A stretch of 64,000 nucleotides of DNA from Mycolicibacterium hassiacum DSM 44199. Lineage in GTDB: Bacteria > Actinomycetota > Actinomycetes > Mycobacteriales > Mycobacteriaceae. Of the stretch, positions 28,532-38,271 are shown piece after piece; position 1 is the stretch's first letter, and every line of letters starts with the position of its first letter. The DNA lies in NCBI RefSeq assembly GCF_900603025.1, contig NZ_LR026975.1, positions 5,084,001 to 5,148,000 on the forward strand, read 5' to 3'. The notes beneath the pieces were generated by a model. It saw only the letters and a program-made list of their open reading frames with translations. It was not told where the DNA came from and searched no databases. A program made the position numbers and the translations under genes.

Positions 28532-29467
28532 ATGAAGCGATCGCAGAAGCGCTATCTGGTGTGGACGGCTCCGCTCGCGGCGGCCGGACTGATTCTCGCC
28601 GGATGCAACAGCAGCAACTCCGACAACGCGACCACCGATACGCCGGAGACCAGCACCAGCGCCGCCGCCGAGGCGAAGGTCGACCAGGCGCTGCTGGACG
28701 CGGCCGCGGCCGACTACAAGGGCTATGTCCGGCAGAACGTCGACGAGTTGCAGCGCGCGGTGAAGGTGTTCACCGACGCGGTGCGCGCCGGCGACTTGCA
28801 GGCCGCCCAGAACGCCTACGCGCCGTCGCGTGAGCCGTGGGAGCGCATCGAGCCGATCGCCGGGCTGATCGAGGACATCGACGTCAAGGTCGACGCCCGG
28901 GTCGACGACTTCTCCGGGCCGGACGATCCGGAGTTCACCGGCTGGCACCGGCTGGAGTATCTGCTGTTCGAACAGAACACGACCGAGGGCGCCGCGCCGT
29001 TCGCCGATCAGCTCGACAAGGACATCGCCGAGCTCAAGGACCAGATCCAGTACCTCGAGATCAAGCCCGTCGACGTCAGCGTCGGCGCCGCCGAGCTGAT
29101 CGAGGAGGTGTCGGAGGGCAAGATCACCGGCGAGGAGGACCGCTACTCCAAGACCGACCTGTGGGACTTCGGCGCCAACGTCGAAGGCTCGCGCGCCGCG
29201 ATCCGCACCCTGACCCCGGCGCTGGAGAAGGCTGACCCCGAGCTGCTCAAGCAGATCAACGCGGGCTTCGACTCCGTCGAGCAGACGCTGGCGCCGCTGC
29301 GCCGCGGCAACGGCTGGGTGCTGTTCTGCACCGAGAACGACCCGAACCCGTCGCCGCGCTGCCCGGAGGTCACCGTCGAGCCGGCCACCATCGACAAGCT
29401 CAAGGCGGAACTGGCCGGGCTGAGCGAGCACCTGTCTGAGGTGTCGGGGGTCCTGGGTCTGTCGTGA
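28532..29467 (+). CDS. efeO: EfeO, periplasmic iron-binding lipoprotein (peptidase M75/imelysin family)
   Basis: A 311-residue protein. The signal peptide ends LILAGCN, a lipobox, so it is membrane-anchored. The mature region is the M75 domain without the cupredoxin part found in long EfeO; it carries the GWHRLEYLLF motif (GxHxxE) that ligates metal. It delivers iron to the EfeU permease. ATG 28532 has GAGG 5 nt upstream; an in-frame GTG at 28526 is less well placed. The stop overlaps efeB by GTGA. Confidence 0.92.
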   Translation: MKRSQKRYLVWTAPLAAAGLILAGCNSSNSDNATTDTPETSTSAAAEAKVDQALLDAAAADYKGYVRQNVDELQRAVKVFTDAVRAGDLQAAQNAYAPSREPWERIEPIAGLIEDIDVKVDARVDDFSGPDDPEFTGWHRLEYLLFEQNTTEGAAPFADQLDKDIAELKDQIQYLEIKPVDVSVGAAELIEEVSEGKITGEEDRYSKTDLWDFGANVEGSRAAIRTLTPALEKADPELLKQINAGFDSVEQTLAPLRRGNGWVLFCTENDPNPSPRCPEVTVEPATIDKLKAELAGLSEHLSEVSGVLGLS

Positions 29468-30726
29468 CCGAACGGCGGCAGGGCATCACCCGCCGCGGCT
29501 TCGTCACCGGCGCACTGGGTGCCGGTGCCGCCGCGGTGGGTGCGGGCGTGGCGCTGACCGGCTGCCGACGCGACGCGGCCGAGCAGTCGGCCGACGCCGC
29601 ACAGCCGGTGTTCGTCCCGTTCGAGGGCCCGCACCAGACCGGTGTCACCGCGCTGCCGATCCCGGATCGGGGCCTGGTCGCCGCGTTCAACGTGGTCTCA
29701 CCGGACCGCGGTGCGCTCACCGAGACGATGCGTGAGCTCACCGACGAGATCCGCGCGCTGATGGCGGGCGAGCCGCCGCCGACCCGCGATCGGGCCTACC
29801 CGCCGGTGGACTCCGGTCTGCTGGGGGACAAGCCGCCCCCCGACAACCTGTCGATCGTCGTCGGGGTCGGTGCCTCGCTTTTCGACGACCGGTTCGGGCT
29901 GGCCGATCGCAAACCCAAAGAGCTGGTCACCATGCCGTTTCTGGCCAACGACCGGCTGGATCCCAAGCTCTCGCACGGCGATCTGTCCATCGTCATCGAG
30001 GCCGGCCACTCGGACACGGTCATCTTCGCGCTGCGCCAGCTGATGCGCCGCACCCGGCGGCATCTGGTGTTGCGGTGGATGATCGACGGGTACTCCCGCG
30101 GTATCGGTGCCGGGCGGGTGTCGCACTCCGCGACCCCGCGGAACTTGTTGGGGTTCAAGGACGGAACCGCCAACCTCGACGTCGAGGATCCGGCGGTGAT
30201 GGACCGGCACGTGTGGGTCGGTCCCGGCGACGGCGAACCCGACTGGGCCGTCGGCGGCAGCTATCAGGCGATCCGCATCATCCGGATGTTCGTCGAGTTC
30301 TGGGACCGCACCCGGCTCGCCGAGCAGGAGGCGGTGATCGGCCGCACCAAGCTCACCGGGGCGCCGCTGGGCATGACGGGCGAGTTCGACGACCCGGACT
30401 ACGCGTCCGACCCCGACGGCAAGCGCATCCCGCTCAACGCGCACATCCGGCTGGCCAATCCGCGCACCCCGGAGACCGAGGAGAACCTGATCCTGCGGCG
30501 CGGGTTCAACTACTCGCGCGGATTCGACGGCGCCGGACGGCTCGACCAGGGCCTGGCATTCATCGCGTACCAGCGCAGCCTGGAGAAGGGCTTTCTGACC
30601 GTGCAGCGCCGCCTGAAGGGCGAACCGCTCGAGGAGTACGTCCTGCCGGTCGGCGGCGGGTTCTTCTTCCTGCTGCCCGGGGTGACGGGGCCGGACCGTT
30701 TCCTGGGTGACGCCCTGCTCAGCTGA
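29464..30726 (+). CDS. efeB: EfeB, Tat-exported dye-decolorising heme peroxidase
   Basis: A 420-residue DyP-type peroxidase. The twin-arginine signal ITRRGFVTGALGAGAAAV is followed by a Cys in LTGCRRD. The DyP signature GFKDGTANL supplies the catalytic Asp, and the distal Arg and proximal His regions follow (NAHIRLANPRTPE). In EfeUOB systems it oxidises ferrous iron or heme on the outer side. GTG 29464 overlaps the efeO stop. The 3' end overlaps the convergent protease gene by 8 bp. No efeU permease gene is present here. Confidence 0.93.
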   Translation: MTERRQGITRRGFVTGALGAGAAAVGAGVALTGCRRDAAEQSADAAQPVFVPFEGPHQTGVTALPIPDRGLVAAFNVVSPDRGALTETMRELTDEIRALMAGEPPPTRDRAYPPVDSGLLGDKPPPDNLSIVVGVGASLFDDRFGLADRKPKELVTMPFLANDRLDPKLSHGDLSIVIEAGHSDTVIFALRQLMRRTRRHLVLRWMIDGYSRGIGAGRVSHSATPRNLLGFKDGTANLDVEDPAVMDRHVWVGPGDGEPDWAVGGSYQAIRIIRMFVEFWDRTRLAEQEAVIGRTKLTGAPLGMTGEFDDPDYASDPDGKRIPLNAHIRLANPRTPETEENLILRRGFNYSRGFDGAGRLDQGLAFIAYQRSLEKGFLTVQRRLKGEPLEEYVLPVGGGFFFLLPGVTGPDRFLGDALLS

Positions 30727-32746
30727 GCATCGACCAGAGGAACTCGTAGATCAGCGCCGAGCGGAACGCGATCTGCGCGTTGTCGGCCGCGCCGGCATGT
30801 CCGCCCTCGATGTTCTCGTAGTAATACACCTCGTGCCCGGCCGCCTCGAGCGCCGCGGTCATCTTGCGGGCATGGCCCGGATGCACCCGGTCGTCGCGGG
30901 TGGAGGTGGTGATCAGGATCGGCGGATACTTCCGGTCGGCCGAGATGTTCTGGTACGGCGAGTATTTCGAGATGAACTCCCAGTCGTCGGGGTTGTCCGG
31001 GTCGCCGTACTCGGCCATCCAGGACGCCCCGGCCAGCAGCAGGTGGAACCGCCGCATGTCCAGCAGTGGCACGCTGCACACCAGTGCGCCGAACAACTCG
31101 GGGTAGCGGGTGAGCATCACGCCCATCAGCAGGCCGCCGTTGCTGCCGCCGTGGGCGCCGAGTTGTTCGACGGTGGTGATGCCGCGGGCGACCAGATCGC
31201 GGGCCACCGCGGCGAAGTCCTCGAACACCAGGTGCCGGTTCTCCCGCATCGCCTGGGTGTGCCAGCGCGGACCGTACTCGCCGCCGCCGCGGATGTTGGC
31301 CAGCACGTAGGTGCCGCCGCGGGCCAGCCAGGACCGGCCCAGCACCCCGCTGTAGCCGGGCGTGTTGGACACCTCGAAACCGCCGTAGCCGCTCAGCAGT
31401 GTGGGCGCGGGACCGGTCCGGTCCCGGTGTCCGACAACGAAATACGGGATCTGTGTGCCGTCGTCGGAGGTGGCGAAGTGCTGGCTGACCTCGATGCCGG
31501 ACGCGTCGAAGAACTCCGGTGACCGCTTCACCTCGGTCAGCTGCTCACCGCGGCCCCACAGCAGCACCGACGGGACATCGAAACCGCTGGCGTCGACGAA
31601 CATCTCGTCGCCGTACTCGTCCACATCGACGAGCGTGACGGTGGTGTTGGGCGGGATCCCCGCCACCGGGGTGCGCTGCCAGGAACCCGGGCGCACCACC
31701 TCCACCCGGCTGATCACGTCGACCAGCGTCAACAGCACCAGATAGTCGCGGGCCCAGACGAAGTTCTCCAGGCTGGCGTGCTCGTCCGGCTCGAACACCA
31801 CCGCCAGATCCGCGTTGCCGGCCAGGAAGTCCTCGTAGCGCGCGGCCACCAGGGATCCGGCCGGATAGGTGCGTCCGGCCACCGTCCAGTCGGTGCGGGG
31901 GCGGATCAGCAGCCACTCGCGGTGCACCGAGATGGCCGCGTCGGTGGGCACGTCGATCGGGATCAGTTCGCCGTCACGCAGCTCGTAGCGGTAGCGGTTG
32001 AAGAAGTCGAACGAGCGGGTGATCAGCAGCCGCTCGAACCCGGGGGTGGGGTCGTAGCCGCAGCCGACGCTGACATCGGAGGGTTCGCCCTCGAACAGCG
32101 TCTCGGCCTCGGCCAGCGGCTGCCCGCGCCGCCACCGTTTGACGATGCGCGGATAGCCGGAGTCGGTCAGCGAACCCGGCCCGAAGTCGGTGCCCACCAG
32201 CACCGTGTCGGCGTCCTGCCACTGCACCCCGGACTTGGCCTCCGGAAGTGAGAACCCGTCGGCAACGAATTGCTTTGTGGCCATGTCGAATTCGCGCACC
32301 ACGGTGGCGTCGGCGCCGCCCCGGGACAGTTCGATCAGTGCCCGCGAGTAGTCGGGTTCGAGCACGTCCGCGCCGGCCCACACCCAGTTCTCGCCGTCGA
32401 CGCGGGCCAGTTCGTCGACGTCGATGAGCACCTCCCAGTCGCGCTGGTCGGTGCGGTAGCTCTCCAGGGTGGTGCGCCGCCACAGCCCGCGCGGGTGGTC
32501 GGCGTCGCGCCAGAAGTTGTACAGGTACTCGCCGCGACGGCGCACGTACGGGATGCGCGTGTCGGTGTCGAGCATCTCCAGCACCTCGGCGCGCAGCTGC
32601 TCGAAGCGCGGCCCGCCGAATCGCTGCAGGGTGGGTTCGTTGTGCCGGCGCACCCAGTCCAGTGCGTCGTCGCCGGTGATGTCCTCGAGCCACAGGTAGG
32701 GATCGTCGGGAGTCGTCGCCGTGCCGGGGCGCTCGTGAAAAGCCAC
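30719..32746 (-). CDS. Prolyl oligopeptidase family serine protease (S9A), Rv0457c-like
   Basis: A 675-residue protein. The N-terminal DPYLWLEDITGDDALDWV and the seven-bladed propeller are typical of S9A. The C-terminal alpha/beta hydrolase has the nucleophile in GAHGGSNGGLLMG, Asp in TSTRDDRVHPGHA and His in EGGHAGAADN. It cleaves short peptides after proline in the cytoplasm. Its place next to the aldehyde dehydrogenase and DUF779 genes matches the M. tuberculosis order. GTG 32746 was chosen because the family domain starts right after it; the frame is open to 32929, which would overlap the divergent gene. Confidence 0.92.
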   Translation of the reverse strand: MAFHERPGTATTPDDPYLWLEDITGDDALDWVRRHNEPTLQRFGGPRFEQLRAEVLEMLDTDTRIPYVRRRGEYLYNFWRDADHPRGLWRRTTLESYRTDQRDWEVLIDVDELARVDGENWVWAGADVLEPDYSRALIELSRGGADATVVREFDMATKQFVADGFSLPEAKSGVQWQDADTVLVGTDFGPGSLTDSGYPRIVKRWRRGQPLAEAETLFEGEPSDVSVGCGYDPTPGFERLLITRSFDFFNRYRYELRDGELIPIDVPTDAAISVHREWLLIRPRTDWTVAGRTYPAGSLVAARYEDFLAGNADLAVVFEPDEHASLENFVWARDYLVLLTLVDVISRVEVVRPGSWQRTPVAGIPPNTTVTLVDVDEYGDEMFVDASGFDVPSVLLWGRGEQLTEVKRSPEFFDASGIEVSQHFATSDDGTQIPYFVVGHRDRTGPAPTLLSGYGGFEVSNTPGYSGVLGRSWLARGGTYVLANIRGGGEYGPRWHTQAMRENRHLVFEDFAAVARDLVARGITTVEQLGAHGGSNGGLLMGVMLTRYPELFGALVCSVPLLDMRRFHLLLAGASWMAEYGDPDNPDDWEFISKYSPYQNISADRKYPPILITTSTRDDRVHPGHARKMTAALEAAGHEVYYYENIEGGHAGAADNAQIAFRSALIYEFLWSMLS

Positions 32747-32807
32747 GGGACCATTGTCATCATCGGGCGTAGTGTGAGGCCGGTTACACCCTTCGAGGAG
32801 GTCGTTG

Positions 32808-34331
32808 ATGACTGTGTACGCCCGCCCCGGTTCGGCAGGTGCGTTGATGTCGTTCGAGTCGCGGTACGGCAACTTCATCGGCGGGGAATGGGTGCCGCCG
32901 GTCTCCGGGCAGTACTTCGAGAACATCACCCCGGTGACCGGTCAGCCGTTCTGCGAGGTGCCGCGGTCCGACGAGGCCGACATCGACAAGGCGCTCGACG
33001 CGGCCCACGCCGCCGCGCCGGCATGGGGCAAGACGGCCCCGGCCGAGCGCGCCGCCGTCCTCAACAAGATCGCCGACCGCATCGAGGCGAACCTGGAGTC
33101 GCTCGCGGTCGCCGAGTCGTGGGACAACGGCAAACCGATCCGTGAGACGCTCAACGCCGACCTGCCGCTGACGATCGACCACTTCCGGTACTTCGCCGGG
33201 GCGATCCGCGCCCAGGAGGGCTCGATCTCGCAGATCGACGACGACACCGTCGCCTACCACTTCCACGAACCGCTCGGGGTGGTCGGCCAGATCATCCCGT
33301 GGAACTTCCCGATCCTGATGGCCGCCTGGAAGCTCGCGCCGGCGCTGGCCGCCGGCAACGCGGTGGTGATCAAACCCGCCGAGCAGACCCCGGCGTCGAT
33401 CCTGTACCTGATGAGCCTGATCGGCGACCTGCTGCCGCCCGGGGTGGTCAACGTCGTCAACGGGTTCGGGTTCGAGGCGGGCAAACCGCTGGCGTCGAGC
33501 AACCGCATCGCCAAGATCGCGTTCACCGGCGAGACCACCACCGGCCGGCTGATCATGCAGTACGCCAGCCAGAACCTGATTCCGGTGACCCTCGAGTTGG
33601 GCGGCAAGAGCCCCAACATCTTCTTCTCCGACGTGCTCGCCGCCCAGGACGACTTCGCCGACAAGGCGCTGGAGGGCTTCACCATGTTCGCGCTGAACCA
33701 GGGCGAGGTGTGCACCTGTCCGTCGCGCGGCCTGATCCAGGCCGACATCTACGACCAGTTCCTGGAGTTGGCCGCGATCCGCACCAAGGCGGTGCGGCAG
33801 GGGGACCCGCTGGACACCGAGACCATGATCGGTGCGCAGGCGTCCAACGACCAGCTGGAGAAGATCCTGTCCTACATCGAGATCGGCAAACAGGAGGGGG
33901 CGCGGCTGGTCACCGGCGGGGAGCGCGCCGATCTCGGCGGGGATCTGTCCGGCGGCTTCTACGTGCAGCCGACGATCTTCGAAGGCAACAACAAGATGCG
34001 GATCTTCCAGGAGGAGATCTTCGGCCCGGTGGTGTCGGTGACGTCGTTCGCCGATTACGACGAGGCGATCGCGATCGCCAACGACACCCTCTACGGGCTC
34101 GGTGCGGGGGTGTGGTCGCGCAACGGCAACATCGCCTACCGGGCCGGGCGCGACATCAAGGCCGGCCGGGTGTGGACCAACTGCTACCACGCCTATCCCG
34201 CCCACGCGGCGTTCGGCGGGTACAAGCAGTCCGGCATCGGCCGCGAGACCCACAAGATGATGCTCGAGCACTACCAGCAGACCAAGAACCTGCTGGTGTC
34301 CTACAGCGACAAGGCCCAGGGGTTCTTCTGA
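32808..34331 (+). CDS. Aldehyde dehydrogenase, ExaC/Rv0458-like
   Basis: A 507-residue aldehyde dehydrogenase. Motifs: [40 protein letters not shown] with the Glu base, and [12 protein letters not shown] with the catalytic Cys (double Cys as in ExaC-type acetaldehyde dehydrogenases). It ends with [21 protein letters not shown] 32808 has GAGGAGG upstream. The DUF779 gene starts within its stop codon, the usual partner of ExaC-type enzymes, so oxidation of short-chain aldehydes is likely. Confidence 0.92.
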   Translation: MTVYARPGSAGALMSFESRYGNFIGGEWVPPVSGQYFENITPVTGQPFCEVPRSDEADIDKALDAAHAAAPAWGKTAPAERAAVLNKIADRIEANLESLAVAESWDNGKPIRETLNADLPLTIDHFRYFAGAIRAQEGSISQIDDDTVAYHFHEPLGVVGQIIPWNFPILMAAWKLAPALAAGNAVVIKPAEQTPASILYLMSLIGDLLPPGVVNVVNGFGFEAGKPLASSNRIAKIAFTGETTTGRLIMQYASQNLIPVTLELGGKSPNIFFSDVLAAQDDFADKALEGFTMFALNQGEVCTCPSRGLIQADIYDQFLELAAIRTKAVRQGDPLDTETMIGAQASNDQLEKILSYIEIGKQEGARLVTGGERADLGGDLSGGFYVQPTIFEGNNKMRIFQEEIFGPVVSVTSFADYDEAIAIANDTLYGLGAGVWSRNGNIAYRAGRDIKAGRVWTNCYHAYPAHAAFGGYKQSGIGRETHKMMLEHYQQTKNLLVSYSDKAQGFF

Positions 34332-34783
34332 TGTCGTCGGAGCCGGCGTCGGCGCCGCCGCGGGTGGAGGTCACCCCGGCGGCCGCCGAGCTGCTGCGCC
34401 GGCTGCAGGACCGCCACGGCCCGTTGATGTTTCACCAGTCCGGCGGGTGCTGTGACGGCTCCTCGCCGATGTGCTACCCGGCCGGGGAGTTCATTGTCGG
34501 CGACCGCGACGTGCTGCTCGGTGTGCTCGACGTCGGCGCCGGGGTGCCGGTGTGGATCTCCGGGCCGCAGTACGAGGCCTGGCAGCACACCCAGCTGATC
34601 ATCGACGTGGTCCCCGGCCGGGGAGCGGGTTTCAGCGTCGAGGCGCCCGAGGGGGTGCGGTTTCTCACCCGCAGCCGCGCCTTCACCGACGCCGAGATCG
34701 CGTTGCTGAGCAAGCAGCCGCCGCTGACCGGCGCCGACTCCGCGGCGGCGCGGCACACCGGTTCGACCGACGGGCCGCTATAA
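34331..34783 (+). CDS. DUF779 protein, Rv0459-like
   Basis: A 150-residue protein with the family core FHQSGGCCDGSSPMCYP, a Cys-rich stretch that suggests metal or redox chemistry, and GAGVPVWISGPQYEAWQHTQL. DUF779 proteins are encoded beside ExaC-type aldehyde dehydrogenases and are thought to assist them, but the function is not established. ATG 34331 overlaps the upstream TGA, so translation is coupled. Confidence 0.88.
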   Translation: MSSEPASAPPRVEVTPAAAELLRRLQDRHGPLMFHQSGGCCDGSSPMCYPAGEFIVGDRDVLLGVLDVGAGVPVWISGPQYEAWQHTQLIIDVVPGRGAGFSVEAPEGVRFLTRSRAFTDAEIALLSKQPPLTGADSAAARHTGSTDGPL

Positions 34784-34793
34784 CCTCGAAAGC

Positions 34794-35072
34794 GTGATAC
34801 CGCTACCACGTCCGTGGGCGCTGGCCAGCGCACTGCTGCTGGGCACCGCCGTGGGGCTGATCGTTGGCATCGGGGTCCGGCTGGCGATCGATGTGGAGTT
34901 GCGGCCCGACGTCGTCATCGCGCTCGTCGTCGGGGTGCCGGGCGGACTCGGGTTGCTGACCGTGCTGTGCTCGAACACCCGCTGGGCGACCGCGTTCGGG
35001 GCGTTCCTGCTCGCCGTGGCGCCCGGCTGGTTCGGGGTCCTGGTCGCGATCCAGGCGGTGCAGGGTGTCTGA
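34794..35072 (+). CDS. Small hydrophobic membrane protein, Rv0460-like
   Basis: A 92-residue protein with three hydrophobic segments (about 9-30, 40-58 and 62-85) and almost no soluble part. No motif is recognised; the assignment rests on position between DUF779 and an Rv0461-like gene, as in M. tuberculosis. GTG 34794 lies 10 nt after the DUF779 stop. Confidence 0.75.
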   Translation: MIPLPRPWALASALLLGTAVGLIVGIGVRLAIDVELRPDVVIALVVGVPGGLGLLTVLCSNTRWATAFGAFLLAVAPGWFGVLVAIQAVQGV

Positions 35073-35556
35073 GACCACCGACCGCGCGGTGGACGCCGAC
35101 CGCGAGCGGGCGGCCGGCGAGAGTACCGACCCGTACACGCCGACGTTCGATTCCGGCGAACTGCCCGCCGTCGCCGAGCCGCTGGACGAACTGCCGCCGC
35201 CCCCGGCGCAGCCCGTGGTGGTGCCCGGCGAATACCAGTTCCTCAAGCGCTGGAAGTTCGCGGTCCTGGTCGCGGTGGTGTGGGCGTTCGGGGCCGCCGC
35301 CGGCTGCGGCATGTACTACTGGTGGTACCACTCGCTGGACAAGACCGCGCCGGTGTTCGTGGTGCTGGTGTTCCTGATCGTCACCACGGTCGCCGGGGTG
35401 CTCATAGCGATGGCGCCGCAGCGGCCGTGGACCGGCGGGCTGGCGCTGGCGGTGACGTCCGCACCGCTGGCGGCGGTCGGCGGTGCGGCGGTGCTGCACG
35501 GCGTCTACTACTGTCACTGGGCCGAGCGCTGCCTGCTCGGCCTGATCCCGTACTGA
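35065..35556 (+). CDS. Membrane protein with acidic N-terminus, Rv0461-like
   Basis: A 163-residue protein. Residues 1-65 are acidic and proline-rich (LPPPPAQPVVVPGEYQ) and cytoplasmic; four hydrophobic segments follow, from FAVLVAVVWAFGAAAGCGMY. Two Cys residues sit near the end (YYCHWAERCLLG). GTG 35065 overlaps the preceding gene by 8 bp. Function unknown. In M. tuberculosis the next gene is lpdC; here a foreign ABC-transporter block lies in between. Confidence 0.75.
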   Translation: MSETTDRAVDADRERAAGESTDPYTPTFDSGELPAVAEPLDELPPPPAQPVVVPGEYQFLKRWKFAVLVAVVWAFGAAAGCGMYYWWYHSLDKTAPVFVVLVFLIVTTVAGVLIAMAPQRPWTGGLALAVTSAPLAAVGGAAVLHGVYYCHWAERCLLGLIPY

Positions 35557-35637
35557 CCCCGATCCGGATCGGCCCGCCACTGTAAAGTCACCTAAAACCT
35601 TTTCATCTGTTCAAGCAAACAGGCATAGGAGGTGTGG

Positions 35638-37224
35638 GTGACCACCCCCAGGTCGACCGCCGGGATCGTCGCCGCGGTGCTGATCGCCGCCGGGTGCGCG
35701 GCGCCGCAAACCGCATCGCCGGATCAGTTGGTGTTGGCCGAGGCGCAACCCCTCGGCGACTACAACCCGATGCTCGGCTACGGCACGTCGGGCGTCTCAC
35801 CGATCTACGAGGCGTTGTACCGCCCGCAGGCCGATGACGACGACACGGTGCCCGATCTGGTTCCCGCGCTGGCCGCCGACGCCCCGCAGCGACTGGCGCC
35901 GCGGCGCTGGCGCATCCCGTTGCGCACCGACATCACGTTCTCCGACGGCACCGCGCTGGATTCCGCCGACGTGGTGGCCACCTACACCGCGGCGCGCAAT
36001 CCCGCTGTGGCATCGGAGATTTCGACCCACATCGAACCGATCACCGCGATCGCCGAGGACGGACCGCACGCGGTGATCGTCGACGTCGACACCGACGCCG
36101 ACCCCACCCCGTACCTGTTGGTGGGCATCGTGCCGAGCGAGCGGATCGAGGATCGGCCCGCGGCGGACTGGGCGCTCAACACCGAGCCGGTGGGCACCGG
36201 GCCGTACCGGCTGGAGAGGCTGCGACCGGACCAGGCCGTGCTGGTGGCCCGCGACGACTACTGGGGAAACCAGCCTCAGGTGCGGCGGCTGGTATACACC
36301 CACACCCCGGACGACAACACCCGCGCGCAGCGCATCGTCGCCGGGGAGACCGACGGCACCAGCCTGCCGCCCCGGCTGATCGGATCGATCGGCAGCGACG
36401 AGATCCAGACCGTGGCCGTCAAATCGGCGGACTGGCGAGCGGTCGCGTTGCCCGCGGGCAACCCGTTCACTGCCGATCCGCAAGCCCGGCTGGCGCTGAA
36501 CCTGGCCGTGGACCGCGAGGCGCTGATCCGCGATGTGCTGGCCGGACGGGGCCGTCCGGCTCACACCCCGGTCGCCGAGGTCTACGGCGCGGCGTACAAC
36601 CCCGATGCGGTATTCGCCTTCGATCCGCGGCGCGCCACCGAAATCCTGGAGGCCGCCGGCTGGCGGCCGGGCGCCGACGGCGTTCGCGAAAAAGACGGTG
36701 CCCGAGCATCGTTCGAGCTGCTGTACAACGCCGCGGACTCGGTGCGCCGCGATCTGGCGGTCGCATTCGCCGCGGCGGTGAAGCCGCTGGGTATCGACGT
36801 GCGCCCGCGCGGCACCAGCTGGGACGAGATCGACACCCGGTTCGGCGACTGTGCGGTGATCCTCGGCGGCGGCGCGACCCCCTACAGCATCGATTCGCAG
36901 GTCTACGACACCTTGCACACGCGAACCGCGGGCTCGTCGATCTATGACAACCCGGGTAACTTCACCGCGCCGGGGTTGGACCGGTTGCTGGAACAGGCCC
37001 GCCGCAGCGCGTCGGGACTTGACAAGGACCGGCTGTATCGTGAGATCCAGGCGACCTACGTCGGTCAACCGTCCTATGTGTTCCTCGCGTTCCTCGACCA
37101 CACCTACGCCTATCGCGACCGTGACTGGAACACCACCCCGCCGATCCTGGAACCACATTCGCACGGGGTCACCTGGGGCCCGTGGTGGAACATCGCAGCC
37201 TGGACCCGTGACAGCGACGGCTGA
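35638..37224 (+). CDS. Peptide/nickel-type ABC transporter substrate-binding lipoprotein (family 5)
   Basis: A 528-residue SBP family 5 protein. GTG 35638 has a perfect AGGAGG 5 nt upstream. The signal ends VLIAAGCAAP, a lipobox. Family features: RRWRIPLRTDITFSDGTALDSADVV, NTEPVGTGPYRLERL and AYNPDAVFAFDPRRA (given in fragments). These proteins bind oligopeptides, nickel chelates or opine-like ligands; the substrate is not visible. It heads a five-gene operon with two permeases and two ATPases. Confidence 0.9.
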   Translation: MTTPRSTAGIVAAVLIAAGCAAPQTASPDQLVLAEAQPLGDYNPMLGYGTSGVSPIYEALYRPQADDDDTVPDLVPALAADAPQRLAPRRWRIPLRTDITFSDGTALDSADVVATYTAARNPAVASEISTHIEPITAIAEDGPHAVIVDVDTDADPTPYLLVGIVPSERIEDRPAADWALNTEPVGTGPYRLERLRPDQAVLVARDDYWGNQPQVRRLVYTHTPDDNTRAQRIVAGETDGTSLPPRLIGSIGSDEIQTVAVKSADWRAVALPAGNPFTADPQARLALNLAVDREALIRDVLAGRGRPAHTPVAEVYGAAYNPDAVFAFDPRRATEILEAAGWRPGADGVREKDGARASFELLYNAADSVRRDLAVAFAAAVKPLGIDVRPRGTSWDEIDTRFGDCAVILGGGATPYSIDSQVYDTLHTRTAGSSIYDNPGNFTAPGLDRLLEQARRSASGLDKDRLYREIQATYVGQPSYVFLAFLDHTYAYRDRDWNTTPPILEPHSHGVTWGPWWNIAAWTRDSDG

Positions 37225-38242
37225 GCGGCACATCGTCGGGGACGTCGCCCCGGCGCGGCACCGGTCGCGCCGGCGCGCGGTCCTGCGGCTACTGGCCCTG
37301 CGTGCGCTCATCGCGGTCCCGGTCACCGTTGCGGTCTCAGTGGCGATGTTCTTCGTTGCCTCGCTGTCCCCGTTCGACCCGCTGGTGGCCTACCTCGGCG
37401 ACAACTACCAGTTCGCCACCGCGGCCCAGCGTGAAGCCGCCCGTGCGGCGTACGGCATCGACCGGCCCTGGTTGCAGGCCTGGTGGGAGTGGTTGACCGG
37501 CCTCGTGCACGGTGACCTCGGTTGGTCATCGACTCAATCCCAGCCCGTCGCAACGGTTCTCGCTGAACGCCTGCCGTTCACCCTGGGGCTGTCGGCGGCC
37601 GCCTTGGCGCTCGCAGCGGTGTTGGGGGTGCTGGTCGGGGCGATCGCCGGCATGCGGCGCGGCGGCCGGCTGGACCGAGCCTGCACCGGATTCGCGGTGA
37701 CGATGGCCGCGGTGCCGCCGTTCGTGGTGTCACTGGTGCTGGTGGCGACGGTGGCGGGCGGCTTGCGGTGGCTGCCCACCTCGGGGGCGGCCGCGCCGGG
37801 CGAGGACTACACGGTCGGCGGGGTGGCGGTCCACGCGGTGCTGCCGCTGATCGCGCTGACCGTCTCCCAGCTGCCCTGGCTGCTGCTGGCCATGCGCGCC
37901 GCAGTGGTCGACGCCACCGGTTCGGACGCGGTGCGAGCGGCTCGGGCCCGTGGCATCGACGGCTGGGCGCTGCTGCGCGGCCACATTGCGCCCGTGTCGG
38001 TGCTGCCCACGCTGGCGCTGCTGGGCACCCGGCTGCCCGAACTCATTGCCGGCGCGGCAATTGTCGAGACCGTGTTCGGTTGGCCCGGCATGGCCGCCGT
38101 GCTGGTGGAATCGGCTGCCGCGTTGGACTTTCCGTTGCTGGCGACGTTGACCGTTGGAGCCGCGCTGGCGGTGCTGGCGGGTTCAGCGCTGTCCGACGCC
38201 GCCGCCGTGGCAGTCGACCCGCGAATCGAGCTGACCGCATGA
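37208..38242 (+). CDS. DppB/NikB-type ABC permease
   Basis: A 344-residue permease with an N-terminal membrane span, then AYGIDRPWLQAWWEWLTGLVHGDLG, the conserved periplasmic signature of DppB/NikB, and the EAA loop RAARARGIDGWALLRGH. GTG 37208 overlaps the binding-protein gene by 17 bp. In related operons the second permease follows at once; here an IS110-type element lies directly after the stop codon. Confidence 0.9.
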   Translation: MTATAERHIVGDVAPARHRSRRRAVLRLLALRALIAVPVTVAVSVAMFFVASLSPFDPLVAYLGDNYQFATAAQREAARAAYGIDRPWLQAWWEWLTGLVHGDLGWSSTQSQPVATVLAERLPFTLGLSAAALALAAVLGVLVGAIAGMRRGGRLDRACTGFAVTMAAVPPFVVSLVLVATVAGGLRWLPTSGAAAPGEDYTVGGVAVHAVLPLIALTVSQLPWLLLAMRAAVVDATGSDAVRAARARGIDGWALLRGHIAPVSVLPTLALLGTRLPELIAGAAIVETVFGWPGMAAVLVESAAALDFPLLATLTVGAALAVLAGSALSDAAAVAVDPRIELTA

Positions 38243-38271
38243 CACTTCCTGAGTCAACCCCTACGCAGTTT

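Noticed and set aside
35581..35625. Possible metal-regulator site (GTCACCTAAAACCTTTT) before the transporter operon
   Set aside because: Compared with the IdeR consensus it matches only one half-site, and no NikR-like palindrome is visible, so no regulator is assigned.
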